A DNA stretch of 26,515 nt from DATLFA01 sp039934635. GTDB lineage: Bacteria > Actinomycetota > Acidimicrobiia > Acidimicrobiales > WLNW01. The translations under genes were made by a program, and so were the position numbers. The DNA lies in the NCBI GenBank assembly GCA_039934635.1, contig JBDTLT010000057.1, positions 1 through 26,515 on the forward strand, in the 5' to 3' direction. Positions within the stretch are counted from its first letter, which is position 1. Every line of letters begins with the position of its first letter. Below the pieces are notes generated by a model, which saw only the letters and a list, made by a program, of their open reading frames with translations, ran no database searches and had not been told where the DNA came from. Shown here piece by piece: positions 1 to 7,267 of the stretch.

Positions 1-95
1 AAGTCGCTGTAGCCGAGGTCGGCCAACTCGGTTGCGAATGAGCGGAGATCACTGAATGCGACGGCGTGCGGAGCGATGACGCCGACGCGCGTCAC
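1..95 (-). CDS. Luciferase-like (LLM-class) flavin/F420-dependent oxidoreductase, N-terminal fragment
   Basis: Only the first 31 codons are inside the window; the gene runs off the left edge. The peptide begins MTRVGVIAPHAVAF and continues through SDLRSFATELADLGYSD. A short beta strand followed by a helix ending in an 'LGYSDLW'-type turn is the usual opening of luciferase-like monooxygenases, which bind FMN or F420 in a TIM barrel and oxidise or reduce small organic substrates. The GTG start (93-95) overlaps the TGA of the upstream isochorismatase-type gene in a GTGA junction, so the two are probably translationally coupled and in one operon. The family call rests on a short stretch and could be wrong. 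Confidence 0.5.
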   Translation of the reverse strand, partial: MTRVGVIAPHAVAFSDLRSFATELADLGYSD

Positions 96-787
96 GCCGC
101 GGTACTTCCCGCCTTGCCAACTGGTTGTACTTTCCAGCGCTGTTCGATGTCAGCCACGGACACGACAGTGCCGAACGAAAGATCGAGCTTGTTCAACGCG
201 TTGGTATGTCGCGCGGCTTCGTAGTCGCCGCACGCGTCGCGCGCGATCACGACGTAGTAGTCGAGCATGAATCCGTCACGAATCGTCGACTCGACACAAC
301 CGGTTGTCGCCACGCCACAGACGACGATGGTCTGCACGCCGTTGCTGCGCAATAGCTGATCGAGGCGGGTTCCGATGAACGCGCTGTAGCGATGCTTGTC
401 GAGTACGAACTCCCTGGCGCGCCCGTCGGGGCGCAGGTCGCCGTAGAAGTCGGCGCCCCAGGTGCCCTCCATGACGCACGGGGGCCGCTCGTGACCGTGG
501 TTGCGGCGGTACTGGGCGTAAAGCGCGGGGGAGAGGTACTTGTCGTCGCCCAGCATGCGCACGAACACGGTCATCACGCCGGCCCGGCGGCCCGCGTCGA
601 GCAGTGCCTTCGACCGGTCGAGCACCGCATCGATCCCCGTGTCGCCCATGAAGCCGGGCACCTGTTGCTGGGCGACCCATCCGTCCGCATGCACGAAGTC
701 ATTTTGCAGATCGACCATGATGAGTGCGGCACGTGTCGGGTCGGCTTGATCGATCCAATCGAAGAGCACGTCGGTGCGGTCGAGCAC
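92..787 (-). CDS. Isochorismatase-family cysteine hydrolase
   Basis: Predicted 231-residue cytoplasmic hydrolase of the isochorismatase/nicotinamidase superfamily, which cleaves amides, carbamates or vinyl ethers using a Cys-Lys-Asp triad. All three residues are visible: D26 in VDLQNDF, K131 in LDKHRYSAF and C164 in CGVATTGCVEST, with the typical cis-peptide element just before the cysteine. I chose the GTG at 785-787 because a strong GGGAGGT ribosome-binding site sits just upstream; the open frame continues much further upstream only as a shadow of the divergent dioxygenase. The stop overlaps the start of the next leftward gene (GTGA). It is divergent from the dioxygenase at 833. The substrate is not determinable; an amide or carbamate intermediate of a catabolic pathway is an inference. 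Confidence 0.88.
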   Translation of the reverse strand: MLDRTDVLFDWIDQADPTRAALIMVDLQNDFVHADGWVAQQQVPGFMGDTGIDAVLDRSKALLDAGRRAGVMTVFVRMLGDDKYLSPALYAQYRRNHGHERPPCVMEGTWGADFYGDLRPDGRAREFVLDKHRYSAFIGTRLDQLLRSNGVQTIVVCGVATTGCVESTIRDGFMLDYYVVIARDACGDYEAARHTNALNKLDLSFGTVVSVADIEQRWKVQPVGKAGSTAA

Positions 788-820
788 GGTACCTCCCGGG
801 TTCGTCGGAAATGGCGGCGA

Positions 821-826
821 TAGTGT
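821..826 (+). promoter_or_regulatory. Candidate -10 box (TAGTGT) for a leaderless transcript
   Basis: TAGTGT lies exactly six bases before the ATG at 833. That spacing would place the transcription start at or very near the start codon. No Shine-Dalgarno sequence is visible before this ATG, in line with a leaderless mRNA. The -35 region is weak. Confidence 0.4.
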
Positions 827-832
827 GCGGCC

Positions 833-1690
833 ATGACGAAGTCTGCCATCTCGGTCGAGGTCCGGCCGCTCACCGCGACGTGTGGCGCAGAGATCCACGG
901 TGTCGATCTCTCGCAACCCCTCGACGACGCGACCTATCTCGAGGTCTGCCGCGCCTTGCTCGACTACGGGGCGATCTTCTTCCGCGACCAAGACATCGAT
1001 GACCTCGCGCACAATCGTTTCGCCGCGCGTTTTGGCGAGCCCGACATCTTTCCCTTCGGCGAGCGCCCGACTCCCGAAGCCCCCGCGGTCCACGTGATCG
1101 ACTTCGACGGTGCGAGCGATGCCGAAGGCAAAGGCGCGGACACGTGGCATGCCGACGTGACGTTCATACCGACGCCACCGATGGGCACCGTGCTTCGCTC
1201 GGTCGTGTTGCCTCCCTACGGCGGCGACACGTGCTTTGCCAATATGAGCGCCGCGTACGACGCGTTGTCCGCGCCGTTGCGCGAGATGCTCGACGGTCTC
1301 ACGGCGCTGCACGACTATCGGGTGTTCGCCCCCAAGCTCTTCCGCACCGATCCGGTCAACGGACCCGGCAAGCTCGAGGAGCGGGCCAAGGTCAATCCGC
1401 CCGTCGAGCATCCGGTGGTGCGCACGCACCCCCACTCCGGTCGCAAGGTGTTGTTCGTCAACCGCAATTACACATCGCGCATCGTCGGTTTGACCGAACG
1501 CGAAAACGAGATGCTTCTGCCGTACCTGTTCGATCACGCGCGTGATCCGATGTTCCAGTGCCGGTTCCAATGGCGGCCCGGCTCGGTCGCGTTCTGGGAC
1601 AACCGGCTCGTGCAGCACTACGCGGTTGCCGACTACACCGCGCGGCGGCGCATGCACCGCGTCGTCATCAAGGGCGACAGGCCCTACTGA
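833..1690 (+). CDS. TauD/TfdA-family Fe(II)/2-oxoglutarate-dependent dioxygenase
   Basis: A 285-residue protein, the normal length for this family, which couples decarboxylation of 2-oxoglutarate to hydroxylation of an organic substrate. The iron ligands are visible as H106 and D108 in DTWHADVTF and H262 in RLVQHYAVADY, and R273 in the RRRMHR segment fits the 2-oxoglutarate carboxylate anchor 11 residues after the distal histidine, as in TauD. The N-terminal GAEIHGVDLSQPL and the FRDQDI segment are also typical. It is divergent from the isochorismatase-type gene (45-base gap) and is followed 11 bases later by a Clp N-domain gene. Substrate is unknown; taurine, 2,4-D-like ethers or other small acids are all possible for the family. 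Confidence 0.92.
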   Translation: MTKSAISVEVRPLTATCGAEIHGVDLSQPLDDATYLEVCRALLDYGAIFFRDQDIDDLAHNRFAARFGEPDIFPFGERPTPEAPAVHVIDFDGASDAEGKGADTWHADVTFIPTPPMGTVLRSVVLPPYGGDTCFANMSAAYDALSAPLREMLDGLTALHDYRVFAPKLFRTDPVNGPGKLEERAKVNPPVEHPVVRTHPHSGRKVLFVNRNYTSRIVGLTERENEMLLPYLFDHARDPMFQCRFQWRPGSVAFWDNRLVQHYAVADYTARRRMHRVVIKGDRPY

Positions 1691-1701
1691 GCGAGGCAGC
1701 A

Positions 1702-2259
1702 GTGTTCGAACGCTTCTCCTCCGAGGCTCGGGCGGTCGTGGTTGCCGCCGAGCGTCACGCGAATTCGCTCGGCCAGAGTGTGCGGCCCGAGCATCTACTA
1801 CTGGGCATCCTCGACCAGACCAACAGCGTCGCAGTGCGAACGCTCGTCGGTACGAGTGTGGACGTCGATGGTGTTCGTCGTGAGTTGTCGCCGCCGGGTC
1901 GATCCGAATCCAATGCCGGGACCCGCCGGCCGTTCACGCCAGAGGCCAGAAAGACGCTCGAGTTGTCGCTGCGAGAGGCTCTCGACGCGGGTGACGATCG
2001 CATCAGCACCGAGCACGTGCTGCTCGGGCTGTTGCGCGAGCCCGCCGGCGCGGCGGCACAGGTGCTCGCCCGCCACGGCGGCGATCTCGACCGAATACGC
2101 GTCGCGGTGCGTTCGGGCAACCGCTCGTTCGTCTTCGACATCGCAACCACGATGCAAGGACAGCTCGATCGACTCGAGCGTGAAGTGACCCGCCTTGCCG
2201 AGATCGTCGATCGCCTCGGGGCCGCGGATGAACAAGCGCCACTGCCCCAACGCGAGTGA
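1702..2259 (+). CDS. Stand-alone Clp N-terminal (double Clp repeat) domain protein
   Basis: A 185-residue protein with two Clp_N repeats: one starting at FERFSSEARAVVVAAE with SVRPEHLLLGIL (about residues 2-65), and one starting FTPEARKTLELS with ISTEHVLLGLLRE (about residues 75-145). A C-terminal predicted coiled coil (MQGQLDRLEREVTRLAEIVDRL) follows. In ClpC/ClpA this domain binds substrates and adaptors; here there is no Walker ATPase module, so the protein resembles a ClpS/ClpC-accessory type small Clp_N protein. The GTG at 1702 is preceded by GCGAGG and lies 11 bases after the dioxygenase stop, so the two are probably co-transcribed. Whether it modulates proteolysis is inference. Confidence 0.8.
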   Translation: MFERFSSEARAVVVAAERHANSLGQSVRPEHLLLGILDQTNSVAVRTLVGTSVDVDGVRRELSPPGRSESNAGTRRPFTPEARKTLELSLREALDAGDDRISTEHVLLGLLREPAGAAAQVLARHGGDLDRIRVAVRSGNRSFVFDIATTMQGQLDRLEREVTRLAEIVDRLGAADEQAPLPQRE

Positions 2260-2293
2260 CATCGGGCGCGGGTACGCCACGCCGTAGAGGCAC

Positions 2294-2306
2294 TGTGTAC
2301 GGTCTG
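2294..2306 (+). promoter_or_regulatory. Promoter-like 13-mer upstream of MFS gene
   Basis: TGTGTACGGTCTG contains a candidate -10 (TACGGT, 2298-2303). Nearly the same 13-mer, with one mismatch, occurs upstream of the livG-like gene at 6450-6462. No convincing -35 is visible. Confidence 0.3.
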
Positions 2307-2319
2307 CGTTGGGGTCCAG

Positions 2320-3729
2320 ATGAGCAACACGCGCACTTCTCTCGCATGGATCTCGTCGGCACTCAGCGCGCTCGTCGTGTCGATCAACCTGACGGTGATG
2401 AGCGTCGCATTCGACTCGCTGCGCCGCGACTTTCCCGCCACCGACCTCAGCGTCATGGGTTGGGTCCTGTCGGTGTACACGATCGTGTTCGGGGCCTTGC
2501 TGGTCCCCGCCGGCCGGCTCGCTGACCACCTCGGGCGGCGCACCATCTTTCTGTGGGGCCTCGGCATCATGTCGGTGTCGTCCACCCTCGCCGGTCTCGC
2601 CCCTTCGGTGTGGTTGATCATCGTCGGTCGTGTCGGCCAGGGCGCGGCAGCCGCGTGCCTGGTGCCGTCGACGCTCGGTCTCTTGCTCGATGCCGTGCCG
2701 GTCGAGCAGCGGGTCACGGTGACGGCGTTCTACAGCGCGCTGGCCTCGGTGGGCGGTGTCGCCGGGCCGACCGTCGGCGCGTTGTTGATCCGACAGTCCA
2801 GTTGGCGCGCCGCGTTCTTCATCGCGCCGGTCCTCGCTGTGCTGTCGTGGATCACCGGGTTTCGTTCGTTGCCCGAGACCAAGCGCGTCGAGGCGGGCCC
2901 GCTCCCCGACCTCTTCGGGGCGGTCCTCTTGGTGGCGAGCCTTTCGGCGTTTTCGCTCGGTGTATTGCAGTCGCGCGATTGGGGTTGGGTCGATGCGCGC
3001 ACCGTCGGCGCGCTCGCGTTTTCTGTCGCGACCGCGGTGTGGTTCTGGCGACGGTCGAGCGTGCATCCCGTGCCGGTCTTACCGATGAAACTCACCCGCA
3101 TCCGCAGTTTCGCGCTGGCGAACATCGCATCGTTGCTCTACGGAGGAGCGACCGGGGCACTGCTGTTCGCCACGGTCCTGTTCTTGCGAGAGGTGTGGGA
3201 CTACGACATCGTGCAGGCGGGTCTGGGACTGCTTCCGCTGGCTGTCTCGTCACTGGTCACGTCGTGGATCGGCGGGCGCCTGGGCAATCGTTACGGAGAG
3301 CGGGCGGTCGCGGTTCCCGGTGCACTCCTCGTCGCCGGCGGCATGGGTTGGTTCGCGTGGCGCGTCGGCGCGCATCCCGAGTTCGTGCGGGAGTGGCTGC
3401 CCGGCGGCACGCTGATCGGGCTCGGTATGGGGCTCAGCTACCCGATGATCGGATCCGCCTGCGTGCGCGGTGTCGAACGTAGCGACTTGTCGGTGGCCAG
3501 CGCCGCGAACCGCATGACCCTGCAGGTCGGCAACGCGGTGGGCATCGCACTCGTGATCGCGATTCTCGGCGATGCGAAGGGGCACGCGATGCTCGGACAG
3601 ATGCGTATCGCTTGGACGGTCACGGCAGCGCTGGTCGTCGCGGTGGCCATGACCATGGCGCTGCTCGATCGCCCCGCCCACGTCGTGCGCGTTACGGGGC
3701 GGCACGCTCAGGTCGTGCCGTCGCCGTAG
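2320..3729 (+). CDS. MFS transporter, multidrug (DHA2/EmrB-QacA-like) exporter
   Basis: A 469-residue integral membrane protein of the major facilitator superfamily with about 12-14 hydrophobic segments. The first helix starts around residue 8, and the motif A-like loop GRLADHLGRR lies around residues 65-75, between helices 2 and 3. Length and layout fit drug:proton antiporters of the DHA2 type, which expel small molecules using the proton gradient. It starts 60 bases after the Clp_N gene, so it may have its own promoter. Its 3' end overlaps the 3' end of the convergent MFS gene by 22 bases. A short cytoplasmic tail ends in HVVRVTGRHAQVVPSP. Substrate cannot be predicted. Confidence 0.88.
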   Translation: MSNTRTSLAWISSALSALVVSINLTVMSVAFDSLRRDFPATDLSVMGWVLSVYTIVFGALLVPAGRLADHLGRRTIFLWGLGIMSVSSTLAGLAPSVWLIIVGRVGQGAAAACLVPSTLGLLLDAVPVEQRVTVTAFYSALASVGGVAGPTVGALLIRQSSWRAAFFIAPVLAVLSWITGFRSLPETKRVEAGPLPDLFGAVLLVASLSAFSLGVLQSRDWGWVDARTVGALAFSVATAVWFWRRSSVHPVPVLPMKLTRIRSFALANIASLLYGGATGALLFATVLFLREVWDYDIVQAGLGLLPLAVSSLVTSWIGGRLGNRYGERAVAVPGALLVAGGMGWFAWRVGAHPEFVREWLPGGTLIGLGMGLSYPMIGSACVRGVERSDLSVASAANRMTLQVGNAVGIALVIAILGDAKGHAMLGQMRIAWTVTAALVVAVAMTMALLDRPAHVVRVTGRHAQVVPSP

Positions 3730-5138
3730 ACGATCAACGTCGACAACGCCAGCGCGAACGCCGCCGACAGTCCCGCGGCCCACGCCGAGTTGGCGAAGGC
3801 ACCGGCGGCGACGCTGGTACCGATGATCGCGATCAGCAGCGTCTGGCCGACGCTCGAGCCGAGTTGGCCGGCCATGCTCAACACACCGTTGGCAACACCC
3901 GCGTCACCGTCGTCGACCGCGTTGGTGATCGCGGTGACCAACCCCGGTCGGCCGTAGCCCACGCCGAAGCCGGTGAGCAACACGCTGATCACCACCAACA
4001 CGATCGAATGCTGCAGAACACCTACCGCGGTCACGGCACAGCCGACCATCAACACGGTGTTGCCCGACAGCAGCACCCAGCGCGTCCCGATGTTGCGCGC
4101 GTGTCGTGCCGACATGCTCGCGGCCACCGAGAACGCGGCGGGTCGTAGGCCGGAAAGAAGGGCAACGGTGCCGGTGCCGTAGCCGAAGACGCGTTTGAAC
4201 ATGAACACGCCCGACGTCGACAACCCCATGAGTGTGATGTGCACGAACAGATTGGTCGCGACGGGAGCACCCACGTCGCGTCGCATCAGCCACGAGGGCC
4301 GCAACAGAGGTTCGGCGGCGCGACGTTCGACGAAGCCGAAGGACACGAGGCCGACCAAACCGAGCACGGTCGCCAGTTGTACCGCGCGGTGATCGACACC
4401 CCAGTCGCCGACGCGATTGAGGGCGAAGAGCAATCCCACCACTGCGATCGTGAGTGTCATTGCGCCGGCGATGTCGAAGCGCACGTCTCGCCGGCGGGGC
4501 GTTTCGGGGAGCAGCGGTATTGCCGCGATCACCGCCACGGTCGCGATGGCGGCTTGGCCGATGAACATCGGGCGCCATCCGACGGAGTCGACGAGTGGCC
4601 CGCCGACCACGATGGCGATGACCGGTGAAGCCGACAAGACCGTGACGACCTTGCCGAATGCGCGTGCCCGGTCGGCCGGTGCGACGACGCGGGCCAAGAT
4701 GCCGAACGCGGCGGGCGATGTCGATGCACCCGCAAGCTGTGATGCCGTGCGCAGCACGATCAGCGACGCCACGTTGGGCGAGAACGCGGTGGCAAACGCC
4801 AAGACGGTGGCCACGGTCCAGCCCCAGATGAACACGCGCCGGTGACCGTAGAGATCGCCGAGTTTGCCGAACAACGGCATGCTGACGCCGAACGCGATCG
4901 CCGGCGCGATGTTGACCCACGCAACGACGCTGGTGCGGCTGTGGAGATCGTCAGAGATCGTCGGCAGCGCGGCGACCAACAACATGTTGGCGAACGAACT
5001 CGCGGCGACCCCCGCCATGATCACGAACAGGACGGCTGACTCGTAGCGGGGATGGATCTCTATTGCGGCCCGATCACGTCCGCGCACGACGTGGCGAAGT
5101 GGGGGAGCCTCGCTCGCAACCTCCCCCGAGACAGTCAT
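3708..5138 (-). CDS. MFS transporter, multidrug exporter-like
   Basis: A 476-residue MFS protein with a hydrophilic N-terminal extension of about 32 residues (MTVSGEVASEAPPLRH...) before the first membrane helix (AVLFVIMAGVAASSFANML). Motif A-like GKLGDLYGHRR lies between helices 2 and 3, and the second half contains the usual repeat of six helices. It resembles the DHA2/QacA group. It is convergent with, and different in sequence from, the preceding MFS gene. The ATG at 5136-5138 has no clear ribosome-binding site, but a TACACT box lies eight bases upstream on the minus strand inside a small palindrome, which suggests a regulated, nearly leaderless transcript. Substrate unknown. Confidence 0.87.
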   Translation of the reverse strand: MTVSGEVASEAPPLRHVVRGRDRAAIEIHPRYESAVLFVIMAGVAASSFANMLLVAALPTISDDLHSRTSVVAWVNIAPAIAFGVSMPLFGKLGDLYGHRRVFIWGWTVATVLAFATAFSPNVASLIVLRTASQLAGASTSPAAFGILARVVAPADRARAFGKVVTVLSASPVIAIVVGGPLVDSVGWRPMFIGQAAIATVAVIAAIPLLPETPRRRDVRFDIAGAMTLTIAVVGLLFALNRVGDWGVDHRAVQLATVLGLVGLVSFGFVERRAAEPLLRPSWLMRRDVGAPVATNLFVHITLMGLSTSGVFMFKRVFGYGTGTVALLSGLRPAAFSVAASMSARHARNIGTRWVLLSGNTVLMVGCAVTAVGVLQHSIVLVVISVLLTGFGVGYGRPGLVTAITNAVDDGDAGVANGVLSMAGQLGSSVGQTLLIAIIGTSVAAGAFANSAWAAGLSAAFALALSTLIVYGDGTT

Positions 5139-5146
5139 CCCGGCGC

Positions 5147-5161
5147 AGTGTAAACAACACT
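5147..5161. promoter_or_regulatory. Palindromic operator candidate in divergent promoter region
   Basis: AGTGT-AAACA-ACACT is a perfect 5+5 inverted repeat in the 58-base space between the divergent MFS and CoA transferase genes. Its left arm overlaps the TACACT -10 candidate of the leftward MFS gene, so a repressor bound here could block it. The regulator is not in view. Confidence 0.35.
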
Positions 5162-5196
5162 TGAGCCCGCCGAATCAGGGGGAAAGGAGTCCGCAA

Positions 5197-6390
5197 ATGT
5201 TCGAAGGAGTGCGAGTCGTCGAAGTCGCGACGCACGTGTTCGTACCGTCGGCGGCCGCGGTGCTGAGCGACTTCGGCGCAGAGGTCGTCAAGATCGAGCA
5301 TCCGGTGACCGGCGACCCGTATCGCCACCTGCACACCGCAACACTCGGTGTCGACGGACGTTCGGTCAATGTCAAGATCGAACACTCCAACCGGGGCAAG
5401 CGCAGCATCGGCCTCGACATCAAGCACCCCGAAGGTCGGGCGCTGTTGTTGCGCATGGTCGAACGCGCCGACGTGTTCGTCACCAATTTGCGACCGCGTG
5501 CCCTGCGGGCGGCCGGCCTCGACGTCACCGATTTGCGGGCGGCGAACCCCGGCATCATCTACGCACGGGGTCATGGGTTTGGCGTGCGCGGCCCGGGCGC
5601 CGATCGGGCCGGCTTCGATGCATCCGCCTATTGGGCGCGCGGTGGCGTGGGCCTGGCCTTGACGCCGGCCGACGTGAGCGACCCGATCTTGCAACGACCG
5701 GCATTCGGCGACAACCAGGGCGCGATGAACCTCGCATTCGGCATCGCCGCTGCGTTGTTCAAGAAGGAGCGCACCGGCGTGGGGTCAGTGGTCGACGTGT
5801 CGCTGTTGGCCACGGCGATGTGGAGTCTCGCGTTCGATGTGCTGTCGGCGCGCAACCCCGGGTACCTCGGGCGGGCGCCGACCCGGCCCTCGGGCTGGAA
5901 CCCGCTGACATCGACGTTTCGCACGAAGGACGATCGCCACCTCACGTTCGTGTTGCTCGAGCCCGACCGCTATTGGGCCAGCTTTTGCGAGCACATCGAC
6001 CGGGTCGACCTGACCGACGACAGCCGCTTTCGTGAGGCGACGGTCCGCAGTGCCAACGCCGACTCGCTGCTCGAGATCCTGCACGAGGTCTTCGCCTCGC
6101 GCACCTTCGCAGAGTGGATGCTTCGCCTCGCCGGCTTCGATGGGCCGTGGGAGCCGTTTCAACGTGTGAGCGAGCTCTACGACGACGAGCAGGTCGTGGC
6201 CAACGGCTATCTCGGTGCGGCGGGCGATGGCGGCTACGAGTTGGTGGCGCCACCGGCGCAGTTCGACGAGACACCGGTGCGATCTCGGCGAGCCCCCGAG
6301 CACGGCGAGCACACCGAGGAAGTACTGCTCGAACTCGGCCTCGATTGGGAGGACATCGCACGGCTCAAGGAGCATCGCGTCATTCTCTGA
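5197..6390 (+). CDS. CaiB/BaiF (class III) acyl-CoA transferase
   Basis: A 397-residue member of the family III CoA transferases, which move CoA between carboxylic acids through an aspartyl-CoA anhydride. The N-terminus is diagnostic (FEGVRVVEVATHVFVPSAA, then FGAEVVKIEHP), followed by NRGKRSIGLDIKHPEG and the TNLRPRALRAAGLD segment. The expected catalytic aspartate is D141 in RAGFDASAYW. I chose the ATG at 5197 because GGAAAGGAGT lies just upstream; an in-frame TTG at 5161 would add a non-conserved extension. It is followed by a hairpin and then the Liv-type transporter on the same strand, so it may activate the imported acid, which is inference. Confidence 0.92.
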   Translation: MFEGVRVVEVATHVFVPSAAAVLSDFGAEVVKIEHPVTGDPYRHLHTATLGVDGRSVNVKIEHSNRGKRSIGLDIKHPEGRALLLRMVERADVFVTNLRPRALRAAGLDVTDLRAANPGIIYARGHGFGVRGPGADRAGFDASAYWARGGVGLALTPADVSDPILQRPAFGDNQGAMNLAFGIAAALFKKERTGVGSVVDVSLLATAMWSLAFDVLSARNPGYLGRAPTRPSGWNPLTSTFRTKDDRHLTFVLLEPDRYWASFCEHIDRVDLTDDSRFREATVRSANADSLLEILHEVFASRTFAEWMLRLAGFDGPWEPFQRVSELYDDEQVVANGYLGAAGDGGYELVAPPAQFDETPVRSRRAPEHGEHTEEVLLELGLDWEDIARLKEHRVIL

Positions 6391-6408
6391 GGGGCCCGAG
6401 CGGCCCTT
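6390..6408 (+). terminator. Hairpin after CoA transferase, possible weak terminator
   Basis: AGGGGCC and GGCCCTT form a 7-bp stem (one G-U pair) around a CGAGC loop, starting on the last base of the CoA transferase stop codon. Only three T residues follow, so termination would be weak or factor-assisted. Confidence 0.35.
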
Positions 6409-6430
6409 TGAGCGGGAACTGCGCCAGAGT

Positions 6431-6462
6431 GTGACCGATGGCTCGACGTTGTGTACCGTCTG
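6431..6462 (+). promoter_or_regulatory. Candidate promoter of the Liv-type transporter operon
   Basis: GTGACC (6431-6436) and TACCGT (6454-6459) are separated by 17 bases and resemble -35 and -10 elements, 24 bases before the ATG at 6484. The -10 sits within TGTGTACCGTCTG, a near copy of the 13-mer upstream of the MFS gene at 2320. Confidence 0.35.
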
Positions 6463-6483
6463 TCGCTTGAACTTGGGGGGTGT

Positions 6484-7257
6484 ATGGCGACCACGAACGG
6501 TTCGCTGATCAGCGTCGAAGAAGTCACCGTGCGCTTCGGTGGCGTCATCGCCGTCAATCGGGCATCCATGGCCGTGCCGGCGGGCGAGATCCGCGGGTTG
6601 ATCGGCCCCAACGGCGCGGGCAAGACCACGTTGTTCGACACGATCACGGGCATGCGACCGCCGTCGTCGGGCAAGGTCTCTTTCGACGGCCTCGATATCA
6701 CGGGCCGCAGCGCCGTATGGCGTAGCCGCAACGGCATCCGGCGCACGTTCCAACGGCAGCAGCCCTTCGGTTGGCTCTCGGTCGAGGACAACGTGTTGGT
6801 CGCGCTCGACTATCACGGCGGCGGGGGCGGGCTCGTCGCGGACCTTGTCGCATTCCCGGCGCGCAAGCACATCGAGGCCGAACGGCGCGAACGGGCGCGC
6901 CGCGCGGTTGAGCGCTGCGGACTCGCCGACGTGCGAGATGTCGCGGCGGGCAAGCTGTCGATCGGCAAGATCCGGCTGCTCGAACTGGCCCGGGCCATCG
7001 TCGACGAGCCCAGGCTCGTGTTACTCGACGAACCGACTTCGGGTCTCGAAGAATACGAGGCCCATCGGTTTGCCGATGTCGTGCGTGAATATCGCACGGC
7101 CAGCAACGCCGCGGTGCTGCTCGTCGAGCACGACGTGCCGTTCGTGATGAACCTGTGTGACCGAGTGACCGTGCTCAATCTCGGTGAAGTCATCGCCGAA
7201 GGCACCACCGACGAAATCACGCAGAATCCCGCCGTCCGCGCCGCGTACCTAGGCTGA
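6484..7257 (+). CDS. livG: Branched-chain-type ABC transporter ATP-binding protein (LivG-like)
   Basis: A 257-residue ATPase of the LivG type, one of two nucleotide-binding subunits driving hydrophobic amino acid or organic acid import. Walker A is GPNGAGKTT at residues 41-49, the Q-loop Q90 lies in RRTFQRQQPF, Walker B is LVLLDEP ending at D182-E183-P184, and H216 lies in LLVEHDV. The signature loop is LSIGK (158-162) instead of LSGGQ, a relaxed form. The ATG at 6484 is chosen over an upstream in-frame start because conserved sequence begins there and a G-rich stretch precedes it. The fused permease/ATPase gene follows after 10 bases, so they form one operon. The gene symbol is by family resemblance; true substrate is unknown. 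Confidence 0.9.
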   Translation: MATTNGSLISVEEVTVRFGGVIAVNRASMAVPAGEIRGLIGPNGAGKTTLFDTITGMRPPSSGKVSFDGLDITGRSAVWRSRNGIRRTFQRQQPFGWLSVEDNVLVALDYHGGGGGLVADLVAFPARKHIEAERRERARRAVERCGLADVRDVAAGKLSIGKIRLLELARAIVDEPRLVLLDEPTSGLEEYEAHRFADVVREYRTASNAAVLLVEHDVPFVMNLCDRVTVLNLGEVIAEGTTDEITQNPAVRAAYLG

Positions 7258-7267
7258 GGAGAGATCG

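Noticed and set aside
92..1657. 521-residue minus-strand frame as a single long gene
   Set aside because: Only the C-terminal 231 residues match a family; the first part is the antisense shadow of the dioxygenase, and a strong ribosome-binding site sits before the GTG at 787.
5161..5196. TTG start extending the first CoA transferase by 12 residues
   Set aside because: The extension is not family-like and overlaps the operator palindrome; the ATG at 5197 has a good ribosome-binding site.
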